Positions 33,201 to 36,200 of a DNA stretch of 64,000 bases are shown one piece after another (positions within the stretch are counted from its first letter, which is position 1; each line of letters starts with the position of its first letter). Source of the stretch: an uncultured Sulfitobacter sp. (lineage in GTDB: Bacteria > Pseudomonadota > Alphaproteobacteria > Rhodobacterales > Rhodobacteraceae); contig NZ_CANMQD010000005.1 of NCBI RefSeq assembly GCF_947499945.1, forward strand, positions 1-64,000. Direction: 5' to 3'. A program made the position numbers and the translations under genes. The notes below the pieces were generated by a model. It was not told where the DNA came from, made no database searches, and saw only the letters and a program-made list of their open reading frames with translations.

Positions 33201-36200
33201 CGGCCAATACTATAATGTAACGGATTCAGGAGCGAACGCGAAGGACGGCGTTATTCGTTATAATCTGAGTGGGTACGAGGCCGATGTCGACGGTATTTCA
33301 GATGGACGCAAAACGCTCACGCGCGAGGTTTTCAAGCTCTACGAAGCCACGATGGGCCTTGAGTTCCTTGAGGTTGCTGACAGCACAAACGCAGATATTA
33401 ACTTCTCGGATAATGATGCAGGTCGTGCCTACGCACGGGCATCTGTTGGATTGGGCGGCACGATCAGCACGTCCGAGATTAACGTTGCGGCCGAGTGGTC
33501 TGGAGGAACGTCGGACTATAATGATTATACGGTCGTCACACTGTTCCACGAAATTGGCCACGTTTTAGGACTTGGGCACCAAGGTTATTACAATGGTGAT
33601 GCGACGTTTGGCATCAGCCAGTTGTTCCAGAATGACAGCCGCCAAGGCTCGATGATGTCTTACTTCAGCCAATCGAGTAACTTCAACGTCACGGCTGACT
33701 TTGCGATGCTGCAAACACCGATGTCGGTGGATTGGTTAGCGCTTGATACACTTTACGCTTCGCAAGGATTTGGAACCTCGAATGCCTTTACCGAAGATAC
33801 AACATGGGGCTTTGGAACTACCATCACCTCTGAGGTGAGTGACATCTGGGCGACGTGGAGTGACTGGGCCGACGAGACTGCGTCAACGTTGGTTGATGGT
33901 GGTGGCCACGATACGCTGGACATGTCGGGCTATGATGACAACTCCCGTATTGACCTTCGACCTTCTGACAGCGGTGCAATTGCGCCAAGTTTTTCGAACA
34001 TTGGTGGATTGTTTGGCAACCTGACGATTTCGACGGGGAGCATTATCGAAGACGCCATTGGCGGCGCAGGGCACGAGACCTTCTATGGCAATGCGGCAGA
34101 CAATACGCTGACAGGCAATGCAGGTCAGGATACATTTTATGATAGTGTGGGCGCTGATAGCTATATCGGTGGTTTGGATACGGATATGGTGATCTTTGGT
34201 GGGTCACTGGCGTCTTATACTTATGCACTGTTTGAGGGCGGATTACAGGTTGTCGGGGATGCCGTTGATTGGGTTTCCGATACTGTTGATTTTCTATCCT
34301 TTGTGGATCGCACATTAAGCTGGCAAGCGCTGGTTGCTGAAGTGCTTCCTGATGAGCAGCCAGCGCCTACCATAGAGGTCCGTACAGTCGCACCTGCAAC
34401 ACAAGCTGTCTTTGCTGATGCCTTGCCGACCCTGACGGACGGCGTGTATACGGCGATGTTATCTGACGGCACCCAGCTCCCATATTGGATGCGGATCGAC
34501 CGCGACACGGGCGCGTTGATCGGTGAGGTGCCGTTTAACGTCAAAACGCAACTTTCCATTGATGTAACCGTAAGCGATTCAGTGCAAAGCCATACTCAAA
34601 CCCTATCCGTTCAGGCGGATGGTAATGACGGCGCCACTTTGATCTATACGCCAGAGCCAGAACAAAATGGTTCTTATAACTATTCCTATTTTGTGACGGA
34701 CGATGCTCATGGTATTGATATTGGCACAATCTCTGTTGATATCACGCCCGTCAATGACGCACCCGAGGCAGAAAACGATCAATTCAGCGTAGATGAAGAT
34801 AGCGTTTTGTCGCTGAGCCCGGAGGCCCTGCTGGCCAACGATACAGACATTGACGGTGATGCGCTGACGCTTGTTTCTGTCGGCGGCGCGGAGAATGGCA
34901 TTGTTGAGCTTGTTGACGGCGAAATTCGCTTTACACCAACACCAAATTACAGCGGACCTGCCGCCTTTACCTATGTTGTAACCGATAGCACCGACGGCAC
35001 GGATATCGGTCGCGTTGTGGTAAATGTTATCTCTACCAACATAGCTCCAGATGCTGCTGCCGATCGTTTCACTGGCGATGAAGATGTACCGATCACCTTT
35101 ACAATCGCAGACCTTATGGCGAACGATAGCGATGCAGACGGCGATGCAATAAGCTTCTTGCGCTTTGTTGGGGGTGTCGAGAATGGCCGTCTGTTCACTT
35201 TGCCGAATGGTGAGTACCAGTTCGTTCCTGACGAGAACTTCTCGGGTGAGGGAACATTAGAGTATCAAATCACAGACGGACGCCTGAGAAGCACTGGAAC
35301 AGTTACGTTCGAAATAGCCCCTGTAAACGATGGTCCGATTCTCAATAGCGATGCAATCATCGAAGGGTCTGAAGACGAAGTCATCACGATCGATATGGCA
35401 ACCATCATTGGCAATGACGTCGATGTTGAAGGCGATAGCTTTGAGGTTATTTCGGTGTCTGACCCTGAGAACGGAACGATCACTTTTGATGATGGTATTG
35501 CGACGTTCACACCACGCGAAAACTACTTTGGTAATGCTGGTTTTGAATATGTGGTCGAGGATGCGCGCGGTGCGCAATCAACAGGCGTCGTGACGATCCG
35601 CCTGTTGCCGGAGAACGATTTGCCCTTTGCTGTTGCGGATACGCTTTCTGACATGCTGGAAGATACCGTGATCGAGATTAACCCAGCTGACCTTCTCTTG
35701 AATGACATTGATGGGGATGGTGACGCGCTAAGCGTTCTGGGTATATGGGAACTGAAAACCTTTACGTTTGGAGGTTTGGATTTCCTATCCCGTAGCAGTG
35801 CATTGGAGCGATTAGAAAACGGAAACTTCGTGTTTGCTCCGGATGCCGATGCCTTTGGCACGCAGCAATTCGAGTATGAAATCACTGACGGTAAGGGTGT
35901 CCCTGTTACAGGCACCATTTCATTGAACGTGATTGGCACGCCGGATGACCCACGGCCACAGTACGATCGTTATGAAGGTGTCGAAGACGAAGTAATCACT
36001 CTGTTGATCTCGGATTTGATGTCTAACGATTATGACCCGGATCAAAGCGGGATTATCTTCAGTACCACAACGAACTTGGACGGTGTGAGTATCGTCAATG
36101 ATGGTTTGGGTCGTTTGATCATTACACCTGATGCGAACCGCAATGGCACTGTTGGCTTTGACTATGGCGTGACCAACGGCATTGGTGCGACTGGTAGTGC

